Positions 1 through 6,654 of a stretch of 8,960 nt of DNA are shown here, in pieces (positions within the stretch are counted from its first letter, which is position 1; each line of letters opens with the position of its first letter). Source of the stretch: Bacteroidota bacterium (GTDB taxonomy: Bacteria; Bacteroidota; Ignavibacteria; UBA10030; BY39); NCBI GenBank assembly GCA_018830765.1, contig JAHJRJ010000106.1:1-8960 (forward strand). Reading direction: 5' to 3'. The notes under the pieces were generated by a model. The model did not search any database. It was not told where the DNA came from and was given only the letters and a program-made list of their open reading frames with translations. Made by a program: the position numbers and the translations under genes.

Positions 1-185
1 CCTGCTTCAACGCTTGCACGAACGGCTGCTACATCACCACCCACCAATACAATGAATTTGCCGGAACATATACTTCGCATCACGAGAAGTTCTACTTCCG
101 ATGTTTTGAGCATTGTATCAGCCACTTCGAAGCCAGCCGCGACACTCGATAATTCTACAAGTCCAATTGAATTCATTTCTATCAT
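1..185 (-). CDS. pduT: PduT-like tandem-BMC microcompartment shell protein, 5' part (cut by window edge)
   Basis: Shell protein of a bacterial microcompartment. Only the first 61 codons lie in the window; the rest is beyond position 1. The visible residues are the start of a BMC domain: an IGLVELSSVAAGFEVAD block, then MLKTSEVELLV, then the ICSGKF segment and the GGDVAAVRAS turn. This pattern (ExxSxAxGxExxDxMLK...LLV...ICxGKF...GGDVxAV) matches PduT, a trimeric two-BMC-domain shell protein that carries a 4Fe-4S cluster in its central pore; the cluster region is not visible here. I chose the ATG at 185 because AAGGAAA lies 7-8 bases upstream; an in-frame ATG at 176 lacks such spacing. It follows pduS after a 135-bp repeat-rich spacer, the same order as in pdu operons, where PduT and PduS are proposed to exchange electrons. 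A different BMC-T paralogue cannot be excluded without the C-terminal half. Confidence 0.85.
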   Translation of the reverse strand, partial: MIEMNSIGLVELSSVAAGFEVADTMLKTSEVELLVMRSICSGKFIVLVGGDVAAVRASVEA

Positions 186-214
186 AAAAATTTTCCTTAG
201 TTTAAAGTCAAATA

Positions 215-294
215 AATTGATTCATTTTATCATTTGTTCATTGCTCCATTGATTCAATAGTTCACTGAGCCAATGTTTCAATGATTCAATCATT
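215..294. repeat. Degenerate 8-bp tandem repeat (about 9-10 units) upstream of pduT
   Basis: From 223 to 294 the spacer divides into nine consecutive octamers, nearly all starting CAnT: CATTTTAT, CATTTGTT, CATTGCTC, CATTGATT, CAATAGTT, CACTGAGC, CAATGTTT, CAATGATT, CAATCATT. A tenth, AATTGATT, precedes them at 215-222. The last two units create a perfect palindrome at 280-294 (AATGATT, C, AATCATT). The array fills most of the pduS-pduT spacer and lies in the leader of pduT. It has no coding potential. Function is unknown; it could be a slippage-grown spacer or a binding array. Confidence 0.6.
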
Positions 295-320
295 ACAATC
301 TTTTTAATTATTCCAATTAT

Positions 321-1634
321 TTAAATCTTTGCTATCACAATTTCAGCATCGATTTTAGTCACAACGCCGTCGATGCTGGAGTGAATTTTGGCGCCTAATT
401 TCCCAGCCGGTATGTCACCAATTAATTGTCCGGATTTTACTTCCTTGCCTACTTCAACCACAGGAATTGCCGATAACCCGATATGCTGCGATAATGGAAT
501 TCGAACAAGTTTCGGTGAAAATTTGATATCCACAAAGTGAGCAGGAGCGTCGTAATCGGCAATTCCAAGCTTTTTAACGAGTTGTTTCAGTGGAACGTGC
601 CTGCCGTGGATTAACGGGTGGACCCTTAATTCTTTTTGTCCACTCCATTTTATTCCTTTATCTCTCAAATCAGCTTTTGCTTTATCGCACGCTTCTTTAG
701 GATACAACTCTTCGGGACACGCATAAAGAGTGCAGAGTCCGCACGCACAGCAAAGCTGTGCATACTGATTCCATATTGCTTCACCTGTAACGGTAAAGCC
801 GAGACTCCGCATAACTTTGTGTGGTTGAACGTCGTAGCCGAGCAGGTATCGCGGACAAAACTCTGTGCAGTAGCTGCACTGGTCACAAGCCGACTTGCCA
901 ATACGATGCATCGATGATTCGGTTAAACTTTTTCTCTTAACGAGGCGATGATTAGTAGGGAGAACGACTAACCCTGCGCAAGTTTTTGTTATCGGCTGAG
1001 ACATATCGGTTTCTAATTTGCCCATCATTATACCGCTGACGAAAACAGCAAATTCGGAAACTGTTGCACCACCCGCTGCCGCAATCGCTTCAGCGTAACT
1101 TAATCCTATCGGAACTTTAAACGTGCAAGGATTTTTAACTGCACCGACAATCGATACATATTTATCGGTAACAGGAATACCTTCGGATGCCATGTAAGCA
1201 TTACGCAGCGTTTCGACGTTGTTCACAACGATACCTACATCTAACGGGATACCTTGCGGTGGAATCAATCGCTTAGTCGTTTCATAGACAAGAACATACT
1301 CGTCGCCGGTAGGGTAGTAGTCGCCTGACCAACGTAATTCGATGCCCGTGTTTTCGGCTGCCTTCTTGATGCCGAATAGATGTTCTTCGTTTTTTTTCTT
1401 AACGCCGAGTAACGCTTTCTTTGACCCGGTCGAAACTAACCACTGAATAAGTCCGCTGACAACCGCTTCTGGTTCATAAATCATCAACTCCAAATCTTTG
1501 TGTAGAAGCGGTTCACACTCGGCGCCGTTTGCAATTACGTATTCAACTTTTGAGGCTGCTTTTACGTGGGCGGGAAATCCCGCGCCGCCGCATCCAACAA
1601 CACCGCCGTTTTTTATTCTGTCGATATAATTCAA
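321..1634 (-). CDS. pduS: PduS-like cobalamin reductase (RnfC-type iron-sulfur flavoprotein)
   Basis: Predicted electron-transfer protein of a coenzyme-B12-dependent microcompartment; characterised PduS uses FMN and two 4Fe-4S clusters to reduce cob(III)alamin so the diol dehydratase cofactor can be regenerated. The 437 residues match the family length. The order seen is: glycine-rich nucleotide/flavin segment GGVVGCGGAGFP (10-21) and NGAECEPLL (36-44) as in RnfC/NuoF proteins; an SLBB-like region around 165-200; two cluster motifs, C250-x2-C253-x2-C256-x3-C260 and C295-x2-C298-x2-C301-x4-C306; and a C-terminal lipoyl-like sandwich fold (about 396-430, IHSSIDGVVTKI). The start is TTG at 1634, supported by AGGAGA at 1649-1644 with 9-base spacing; no ATG lies nearby upstream in frame before the conserved N-terminus. 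It precedes pduT on the same strand. RnfC itself is less likely because of the length and the BMC neighbour. Confidence 0.9.
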   Translation of the reverse strand: MNYIDRIKNGGVVGCGGAGFPAHVKAASKVEYVIANGAECEPLLHKDLELMIYEPEAVVSGLIQWLVSTGSKKALLGVKKKNEEHLFGIKKAAENTGIELRWSGDYYPTGDEYVLVYETTKRLIPPQGIPLDVGIVVNNVETLRNAYMASEGIPVTDKYVSIVGAVKNPCTFKVPIGLSYAEAIAAAGGATVSEFAVFVSGIMMGKLETDMSQPITKTCAGLVVLPTNHRLVKRKSLTESSMHRIGKSACDQCSYCTEFCPRYLLGYDVQPHKVMRSLGFTVTGEAIWNQYAQLCCACGLCTLYACPEELYPKEACDKAKADLRDKGIKWSGQKELRVHPLIHGRHVPLKQLVKKLGIADYDAPAHFVDIKFSPKLVRIPLSQHIGLSAIPVVEVGKEVKSGQLIGDIPAGKLGAKIHSSIDGVVTKIDAEIVIAKI

Positions 1635-1643
1635 ACTAATTTA

Positions 1644-1649
1644 TCTCCT
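1644..1649 (-). promoter_or_regulatory. Ribosome binding site deciding the TTG start of pduS
   Basis: Reads AGGAGA on the minus strand, nine bases before the TTG at 1634. It is the best Shine-Dalgarno match among the minus-strand genes here and is the main reason for accepting a TTG start. Confidence 0.7.
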
Positions 1650-1754
1650 AATATTTTTGCGGGGATTGCCCGCGATATTTCAGCATACCGAGCACTGTCG
1701 ATGTTGACGAGAATGACATGTTGCTGTACTGGTTGAGCGATCAAAAGCGGAGAG

Positions 1755-1782
1755 TCCCGTCCCGAATGCCTTCGGGACGGGA
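1755..1782. repeat. Perfect 12-bp stem palindrome between mutS and pduS
   Basis: The arms TCCCGTCCCGAA (1755-1766) and TTCGGGACGGGA (1771-1782) are perfectly complementary around a TGCC loop. The GC-rich stem stands out from its AT-rich surroundings. No T-tract follows on either strand, so it does not look like a standard intrinsic terminator. It resembles a dispersed REP-type palindrome; it could also act as an mRNA stability or processing hairpin between mutS and pduS. Other copies in the genome would be needed to call it a repeat family. Confidence 0.65.
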
Positions 1783-1813
1783 TAAACTCCGAGCAGAGAG
1801 TGGATAGAAAGAT

Positions 1814-1848
1814 TCGATTTAATTTGTAATTTGTCATTTGTGGTTTAG
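1814..1848. repeat. Degenerate 7-bp tandem repeat in the mutS-pduS spacer
   Basis: Consecutive heptamers on the plus strand: TCGATTT, AATTTGT, AATTTGT, CATTTGT, GGTTTAG. On the minus strand this reads as ACAAATG/ACAAATT units. It lies just after the mutS stop and upstream of pduS. Function unknown. Confidence 0.45.
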
Positions 1849-1873
1849 TATTGAATACTAACATACTTATTTC

Positions 1874-4522
1874 CTACTTATCTACTTTCTTCTTCAACTC
1901 CGCCAACTTCTTCAACGCATCTAAGGGAGTCAATTTATCAATATCAATCTTCTTGATTTCATCTCGAAGCTTGTCGTCTCTCATCTCGAAGAGTGTCAGT
2001 TGCATCTCCGTGGAGCCTATTCGTCCTTTCACCCTTTCACCTTGACTGTCATTGTGCAAAGTTAATTCCGAACCTTCAAGGTTTTTTAGAATATTTTTCG
2101 CTCTCTCCGTCACTTCATCGGGTAAACCTGCCATTTGAGCTACTTGGATGCCATAAGAGTGGTCGGCAAAACCGGGAGTTACTTTATGTAAGAAAATTAC
2201 TTTGTCGCCGTATTCACGCACGTCCACTTTGTAGTTTTTGATTCGAGGATATAGATCCGCTAGCTCGTTTAATTCGTGATAGTGTGTGGCGAACAATGTT
2301 TTCGCTCCGATGTGGTTGTGGAGATATTCCGTTAAAGCCCAAGCTATACTGATACCGTCGAATGTGCTTGTGCCTCGTCCAACTTCGTCCAATAGAATCA
2401 GACTGTTTGTAGTAGATGTGTTTACGATATGAGCGGCTTCGTGCATCTCAACTAAAAAGGTGCTCTCACCCGATGCAATATTATCGCTCGCTCCAACACG
2501 TGTAAAAATTTTATCCACGATTCCGATTGTAGCTTTCTTAGCCGGCACAAAGCTTCCTATCTGAGCCAGTAAAACAATTAAACCAACTTGTCGCAAGTAG
2601 CTCGACTTGCCGCTCATATTCGGTCCGGTGATTATCAGTATTTGATTTTCTTCATTATCTAAATAAGCATCGTTCGGTGTGTATTGATCGCCGGGAGGAA
2701 GCAATTTTTCGATTACGGGATGTCTGCCTTCGATAATTTCAAGTTTAGTTCCGTCGTTAACCTCAGGACAAGTGTATTCATACTCGGTTGCGGTTTCAGA
2801 TAGCGATACAAATGTATCAAGCGTTGCAATGAAGTGAGCATTCTTCTGAATAGTTTCCGCATGATCGGCGGCTTTCAACCTGATGTCGTTGAATATTTGT
2901 GTTTCGAGTGCGAGGATTTTCTCCTCAGCGTTGAGTATTTTTTCTTCGTATTCTTTGAGTTCAGGGGTGATATAACGCTCGGCATTCGTAAGGGTTTGTT
3001 TCCGTATATAATCGCTCGGAATTTTTTCCTTGTGCGTATTAGTTACTTCGATGTAATAACCGAAAACATTGTTGAAGCCGATTTTTAACGAGTTGATTCC
3101 AGAGCGTTCGCGTTCTTTTTGCTGCTGTTTTGCAATCCAATCTTTTCCGCTGAAAGCAATCTCTCTTAATTCATCCAACTCAACGCTGCATCCCTTTTTT
3201 ATCACGCCACCGTCGGTTAATGCGAGCGGTGGTTCGTCGGTTATTGTTTTAGATATTTCTCCTATCAATTCCTTCAACGGCGTCAAACCATTGTGTATTT
3301 CTGATAAACGTTCCGATTGCACGTTTACGATCGCTGATTTCAGGTTTTCAACTTCGGATAAATTTGCTTTTAATGCTATTAATTCTCTAGGATTCGACCT
3401 GGCTGTGCATATTTTCGTAATGAGCCGTTCTAAATCGCCGAAGCGTGTCATTATTGAGCTGATTTTTTTTCGGATGTCTTGTTTTTTTGTTAGCTCGCTT
3501 ACAGCTTCCAATCTTGCTTTAATCGACTCAACCGATTTTTGCGGTTGGTTAATCCACTTCTTCAGTAAACGTCCACCCATTGGCGTTTTTGTTCTATCTA
3601 AAACCCAGAATAGTGTGCCTTCTTCCTTACCTTCGATAGATTTTGTGATTTCTAAATTACGTTTTGTCGATGGGTCGAGAATAATATAATCGTTCGTATT
3701 ATGAGGGAAAATACGTTTGATGTGAAGGAGGTTTGTCTTTTGAGTTTCTTGCAAATAATTCATTACCGCGCCGGCAGCGGCAATGCCGGTTCTAAAATCT
3801 TCCACCCCGTAACCTTTAAGAGTTTGAGTTTTAAAATGATTTATAAGCAACTCATAACCGTAATCGTAGTTAAAAATCCAATCATCTAATTTTGTGTAGA
3901 TACCTTTAAAACTATCTTTCAAAATACTTTTAATTGATTCGTAATCTCTTTTTTGAACAAGAATTTCAGAAGGGTTAAATGATTGAATTTGATCTTTTAA
4001 ATTCCTTAACGAAAATTCGCTTACTCCGAATTCAGCAGTCGAAACATCAACGAAAGCAAAACCGACAGTGTCGTTGCTCGTGATGATAGGGGAGGGGAAA
4101 TGAATTGCAGCTAAATAATTATTCTGTTTTAATTCCAATACTTTATCTGAGAATGAAACGCCGGGAGTAACGACTTCTATAACGTCCCGCTTGACTATGC
4201 CTTTAGCGAATTTTGGGTCTTCGAGTTGTTCGCATATCGCCACGCGCTTACCTGCTTTTAGAAGTTTCGGTAAATAAGTATCGAGCGCGTGATAAGGGAA
4301 TCCGGCGAGTGGGGTTTCGCCCGCTGGTCCATTACCCCGTTTGGTAAGCGTAATACCCAAAACTTTTGCGGTGGTTATGGCGTCGTCGTCGAACGTTTCG
4401 TAAAAATCGCCCATACGGAAAAGCAATATCGTATCGGGATATTTCGCCTTAACTTGCTGATACTGTCGCATCAGTGGTGTGATTTTTATGTCTTTTGTAG
4501 ATTTTTGTTCTGCCAGACTCAT
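1874..4522 (-). CDS. mutS: DNA mismatch repair protein MutS
   Basis: Recognises base mismatches and small loops in new DNA and recruits MutL in an ATP-dependent way. The 882 residues are the usual full length and every landmark is present: N-terminal mismatch-binding domain with the F-x-E wedge (F40-Y41-E42 in GDFYETF); connector, lever and clamp regions (about 130-570); ATPase with Walker A GPNMSGKSS (633-641), the STFLVEM signature (687-693) and Walker B LILLDEVGRGTS (708-719); FATHYHEL at 744-751; a helix-turn-helix near 788-801 (HSYGIQVAQMAGLP); a beta-clamp-binding peptide QLTLF (841-845); and a C-terminal tetramerisation tail ending LTPLDALKKLAELKKK. The ATG at 4522 has no obvious Shine-Dalgarno, but the N-terminus aligns with family expectation (TPLMRQYQQVKAKYPD soon after the start). 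It is divergent from the truA remnant and upstream of pduS. It appears intact and functional. Confidence 0.98.
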   Translation of the reverse strand: MSLAEQKSTKDIKITPLMRQYQQVKAKYPDTILLFRMGDFYETFDDDAITTAKVLGITLTKRGNGPAGETPLAGFPYHALDTYLPKLLKAGKRVAICEQLEDPKFAKGIVKRDVIEVVTPGVSFSDKVLELKQNNYLAAIHFPSPIITSNDTVGFAFVDVSTAEFGVSEFSLRNLKDQIQSFNPSEILVQKRDYESIKSILKDSFKGIYTKLDDWIFNYDYGYELLINHFKTQTLKGYGVEDFRTGIAAAGAVMNYLQETQKTNLLHIKRIFPHNTNDYIILDPSTKRNLEITKSIEGKEEGTLFWVLDRTKTPMGGRLLKKWINQPQKSVESIKARLEAVSELTKKQDIRKKISSIMTRFGDLERLITKICTARSNPRELIALKANLSEVENLKSAIVNVQSERLSEIHNGLTPLKELIGEISKTITDEPPLALTDGGVIKKGCSVELDELREIAFSGKDWIAKQQQKERERSGINSLKIGFNNVFGYYIEVTNTHKEKIPSDYIRKQTLTNAERYITPELKEYEEKILNAEEKILALETQIFNDIRLKAADHAETIQKNAHFIATLDTFVSLSETATEYEYTCPEVNDGTKLEIIEGRHPVIEKLLPPGDQYTPNDAYLDNEENQILIITGPNMSGKSSYLRQVGLIVLLAQIGSFVPAKKATIGIVDKIFTRVGASDNIASGESTFLVEMHEAAHIVNTSTTNSLILLDEVGRGTSTFDGISIAWALTEYLHNHIGAKTLFATHYHELNELADLYPRIKNYKVDVREYGDKVIFLHKVTPGFADHSYGIQVAQMAGLPDEVTERAKNILKNLEGSELTLHNDSQGERVKGRIGSTEMQLTLFEMRDDKLRDEIKKIDIDKLTPLDALKKLAELKKKVDK

Positions 4523-4651
4523 TTTATAAACTAAATATTTAACATTCTCTATGCTCAGCGCTCTAAGCTCTTTGCTCCTAAAATAAACGCAAATTCGCTC
4601 TCAAAAACAATTTTTGCTTTCCTTCTCAATTTTTCTTAATATCATTTCATC
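4523..4651. promoter_or_regulatory. Divergent mutS / truA-remnant intergenic region
   Basis: This 129-bp region must hold the mutS promoter (minus strand) and the former truA promoter (plus strand). On the minus strand a TTGTTT box and a TATTTTAG box about 19 bases further on resemble a Bacteroidota-type promoter, but the match is weak. The mutS leader contains a 7-bp periodic array (4543-4577). No strong Shine-Dalgarno precedes either start codon. Confidence 0.35.
4543..4577. repeat. 7-bp periodic repeat (NNNKCTC x5) in the mutS leader
   Basis: Five contiguous plus-strand heptamers share the ending CTC, and four of them GCTC: CATTCTC, TATGCTC, AGCGCTC, TAAGCTC, TTTGCTC. On the minus strand, that is in the mutS leader, this reads as GAGC every seven bases, 21-55 bases before the mutS start. 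It may be a slippage-derived tract or a protein/RNA-binding array. Confidence 0.5.
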
Positions 4652-5121
4652 ATGTCTCGATTTAAACTTTACATAGAATACGAAGGCACGCGCTACAGCG
4701 GCTGGTAAATCCAGAAAAATGCTCGCACCGTACAGGGTGAAATCCTTGGGGCAGCAATAAAAGTCTTCAATTTGAAGTTAAAACTATGATCGCTCCTGAG
4801 ATAAACATAGTTGAGGTAGAAAAATCAGGCAAGGATTTCCACGCGCGCCACGATGCGGTAGGAAGAAGCTACTTATATCAAATATCCCGGCGCAGAACAG
4901 CTTTCGGCAAACGTTACGTGTGGTGGATTAAAGATATTCGAAGGTATGAAGAATTTGCAGTCGTTCACGGCCGATGACCCCGAAGAAAAATCTACAAAGG
5001 TATTGATTGAGGAAATTGAGATGAAGGAATTATTATTGTAGAAGTTGGAAGGGGAAAACTAACACTTGATAAAGTTCAACATTATTATAAAGGCGACAAG
5101 AAATTACAAACATTAGCATGA
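4652..5121 (+). pseudogene. truA: Decayed tRNA pseudouridine(38-40) synthase A
   Basis: TruA converts U38-40 of the tRNA anticodon arm to pseudouridine. Here only pieces remain, in changing frames, over 470 bp instead of the usual 740-800 bp. The start ATG (4652) opens a good N-terminus, IEYEGTRYSGW, but the Gln codon that should follow is TAA (4706-4708). Family-like sequence continues as IQKNARTVQGEI, then changes frame near 4770-4786. The segment with the catalytic Asp (GRTDAGVHA in the family) is gone. From 4786 the text INIVEVEKSGKDFHARHDA and YLYQISRRRTAFGKRYVWW is clearly TruA. Another frame then carries SFTADDPEEKSTKVLIEEIE (around 4963-5022), and a third carries VEVGRGKLTL, ending at TGA 5119-5121. 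The family's GSHFLWKMVRR segment is also missing. The last codons overlap the protease start by ATGA, a relic of operon coupling. It is non-functional as read; a second truA elsewhere would be expected. Confidence 0.92.
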
Positions 5122-6362
5122 ATATTTACGGAATAATAATTCTTTCAGCGTTGTTGTTAGAATATCTTTTAAGTCTGTTCGCCGATTTACTTAATCTAAG
5201 AACTCTAAAATCAGGTCTGCCGAAGGAATTCGATGGAGTTTATGATTCAACGACCTATGAAAAATCCCAAGCTTATACGAGAACACATACCAAATTCGGA
5301 ATTGTAGAATCGACATTCAGTTTAATTGTTACGCTTATCTTCTGGTTTCTCGGCGGGTTCAATTATCTCGATTTGATTGTCCGGGAATGGCAGCTTGGAA
5401 GTATTTTTACAGGTTTAGTTTATGTAGGTATTTTGGTTTTGGTCAGGTCTGTTCTTTCACTTCCGTTCAGCATTTACTCCACTTTCGTAATCGAAGAACG
5501 TTTTGGTTTTAATAAGACAACACCTAAAACATTTGTGTTGGATATTATCAAGGGATTATTGTTGGCAGCAGTTTTAGGTGGTCTGCTTCTTATGGGAATA
5601 TTAGCTTTGTTCGAATATGCAGGCACAATGGCTTGGCTTTATTGTTGGATTGCTGCTTCGTTGTTTACACTTTTCGTTCAGTTCATCGCACCGACGTGGA
5701 TAATGCCGCTGTTCAATAAATTTACTCCACTTGAAACGGGAGAATTGAGGGAAGCAATTTTAGCTTACGCAAAATCAGTAAATTATTCTTTGCAGGGTGT
5801 TTATATGATGGATGGTTCAAAGCGGTCGAGTAAATCGAATGCTTTCTTCACGGGATTTGGGAAGAATAAACGCATAGCGCTCTTCGATACGTTGATACAA
5901 AAACACACTGCTGCTGAGTTAGTGGCAGTTATCGCACACGAGATTGGTCATTTCAAGAAGAAACATATTATACAAGGAATGGCCATCGGTATTTTACATA
6001 TTGGAGTTATGTTTTACTTGTTATCGGTTTTTGTAACGCATCAGGGTTTGTTCGAAGCGTTTTATATGGATAATGTTTCTGTTTATGCGGGATTGCTTTT
6101 CTTTGGGTTATTATTTACGCCACTCGAATTTTTACTTTCTTTAGCAATGAATGCGTTATCGCGGAAGAATGAATACGAAGCTGACAAGTTTGCGGTCGAG
6201 ACGACCCAACACCCAGAATCTTTTATTGATGCACTGAAGAAACTTTCGAGGGATAATCTTTCGAATTTAACTCCGCATCCGTTTTATGTTAAGATGAACT
6301 ACTCTCACCCGCCGGTTGTTGAGAGGATTAGAGCAATTAAGGATTTAGATTTCAGATTGTAG
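5118..6362 (+). CDS. M48 family membrane zinc metalloprotease (Ste24/CAAX prenyl protease 1 type)
   Basis: Integral-membrane zinc endopeptidase. Eukaryotic Ste24 trims prenylated CAAX proteins; bacteria generally lack those substrates, and bacterial members are mostly uncharacterised, probably acting in membrane protein quality control. The protein has 414 residues, like Ste24, and not the shorter HtpX (about 290). The N-terminal half is a multi-helix domain (hydrophobic segments near 3-22, 62-80, 96-118, 143-165, 170-192) with the Ste24-type motif FVIEERFGFNKTT (123-135). The zinc site is H274-E275-x-x-H278 (AHEIGH), with a third ligand Glu352 in NEYEAD; SNAFFTGFGKNKRIALFDTL (240-259) is also typical. 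Two more membrane segments flank the region 286-345. It ends with the expected HPFYVKMNYSHPPVVERI. The ATG overlaps the truA-remnant stop, so it was translationally coupled and now may rely on weak initiation; no clear Shine-Dalgarno is seen. Confidence 0.93.
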   Translation: MNIYGIIILSALLLEYLLSLFADLLNLRTLKSGLPKEFDGVYDSTTYEKSQAYTRTHTKFGIVESTFSLIVTLIFWFLGGFNYLDLIVREWQLGSIFTGLVYVGILVLVRSVLSLPFSIYSTFVIEERFGFNKTTPKTFVLDIIKGLLLAAVLGGLLLMGILALFEYAGTMAWLYCWIAASLFTLFVQFIAPTWIMPLFNKFTPLETGELREAILAYAKSVNYSLQGVYMMDGSKRSSKSNAFFTGFGKNKRIALFDTLIQKHTAAELVAVIAHEIGHFKKKHIIQGMAIGILHIGVMFYLLSVFVTHQGLFEAFYMDNVSVYAGLLFFGLLFTPLEFLLSLAMNALSRKNEYEADKFAVETTQHPESFIDALKKLSRDNLSNLTPHPFYVKMNYSHPPVVERIRAIKDLDFRL

Positions 6363-6494
6363 ATTTGATCCGCCTTCGGCGGATTGGAATTTGAAACAAA
6401 CAAGGATTGTAGCACGAGATTCATCTCGTTGATCTGTTTTTTTGTTGAATTCAAGATAACCTAGGATAGGTGTTAAAATTTTCTGAAAATTCTA
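6363..6494 (+). other. Spacer after the protease with two small hairpins
   Basis: No gene is visible. Six bases after the protease stop is a perfect 7-bp hairpin, ATCCGCC/GGCGGAT around TTC (6368-6384), and further on ACGAGA/TCTCGT around TTCA (6414-6429). A run of seven T bases (6437-6443) follows the second hairpin after a gap. Either may end transcription of the protease gene, but neither has the classical hairpin-plus-immediate-T-tract form. Confidence 0.4.
6414..6443 (+). terminator. Possible weak terminator downstream of the M48 protease
   Basis: A 6-bp perfect stem (ACGAGA with TCTCGT, loop TTCA) is followed seven bases later by seven T. The gap between stem and T-run and the short stem make this a weak candidate. 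The stem sequence also looks like a dispersed palindrome. Confidence 0.3.
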
Positions 6495-6523
6495 TTGACT
6501 TAAAAAAAATGATATTGTATATT
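6495..6523 (+). promoter_or_regulatory. Candidate promoter driving the cassette array
   Basis: TTGACT (6495-6500) and TATATT (6518-6523) are separated by exactly 17 bases; both are five-of-six matches to the sigma-70 consensus. TATATTTA also nearly fits the Bacteroidota -7 element TAnnTTTG. Transcription would start near 6530 and enter the first cassette about 95 bases later. Its position matches the Pc promoter of integrons, which drives cassette genes from outside the array. Confidence 0.6.
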
Positions 6524-6545
6524 TAGACGTATTTAAGACAAATAA

Positions 6546-6630
6546 ACCCCGAATTATTCGGGGTAAACGAAGTTCGCCTATTATACCGAAATCGGAATAT
6601 AGACGAAGTTCATTAATTCACTAGTTAGCC
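6546..6630 (+). other. Array leader and left boundary with hairpin and direct repeats (possible attI-like or secondary site)
   Basis: Between the promoter and the first cassette gene lie: a perfect hairpin ACCCCGAA/TTCGGGGT around TTA (6546-6564); a direct repeat ACGAAGTTC at 6567-6575 and 6603-6611; an imperfect inverted repeat between these copies (CTATTATACCGA against TCGGAATATAG); and GTTAGCC at 6624-6630, which resembles the integron core site GTTRRRY and is identical to the right end of the third attC-like site. The first cassette would begin at T6625. I cannot recognise a known attI, and no integrase gene flanks it, so this may be an attI relic, an old attC, or a secondary insertion site. 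Confidence 0.4.
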
Positions 6631-6654
6631 GCCATTTTGCTGAAGGAATATAAT

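Larger units (their letters stand above)
1635..1873 (-). other. mutS-pduS spacer without a recognisable gene
   Basis: This 239-bp spacer holds, in the minus direction, a 7-bp repeat (1814-1848), a long perfect hairpin (1755-1782) and the pduS ribosome binding site (1649-1644). A 77-codon open frame crosses it and ends in a TTGA overlap with the pduS start, but it runs through the hairpin and the repeat, resembles no family I know, and shows no plausible ribosome binding site. I treat it as non-coding. A promoter for pduS may lie here, but I could not pick one with confidence. Confidence 0.55.

Noticed and set aside
1755..1782. Rho-independent terminator for mutS
   Set aside because: The hairpin is strong, but no T-tract follows on either strand, so it was kept only as a palindrome.
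1631..1864. 77-codon minus-strand open frame ending in a TTGA overlap with the pduS start
   Set aside because: It passes through the 12-bp palindrome and the 7-bp repeat, has no ribosome binding site or family resemblance, and pduS already has its own AGGAGA.
3069..3689. 206-codon open frame on the plus strand opposite mutS
   Set aside because: It lies wholly antisense to conserved MutS sequence, shows no recognisable domain, and its hydrophobic low-complexity character is typical of the complement of an AT-rich charged gene.
6546..6564. Terminator or riboswitch-like element in the array leader
   Set aside because: The 8-bp hairpin has no T-tract on the plus strand and no conserved riboswitch core is visible; it is recorded only as part of the leader.
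6637..6654. Upstream TTG start for the GNAT acetyltransferase
   Set aside because: The TTG lies before a good AAGGAA site that is correctly spaced for the ATG at 6655, and the family N-terminus begins at that ATG.
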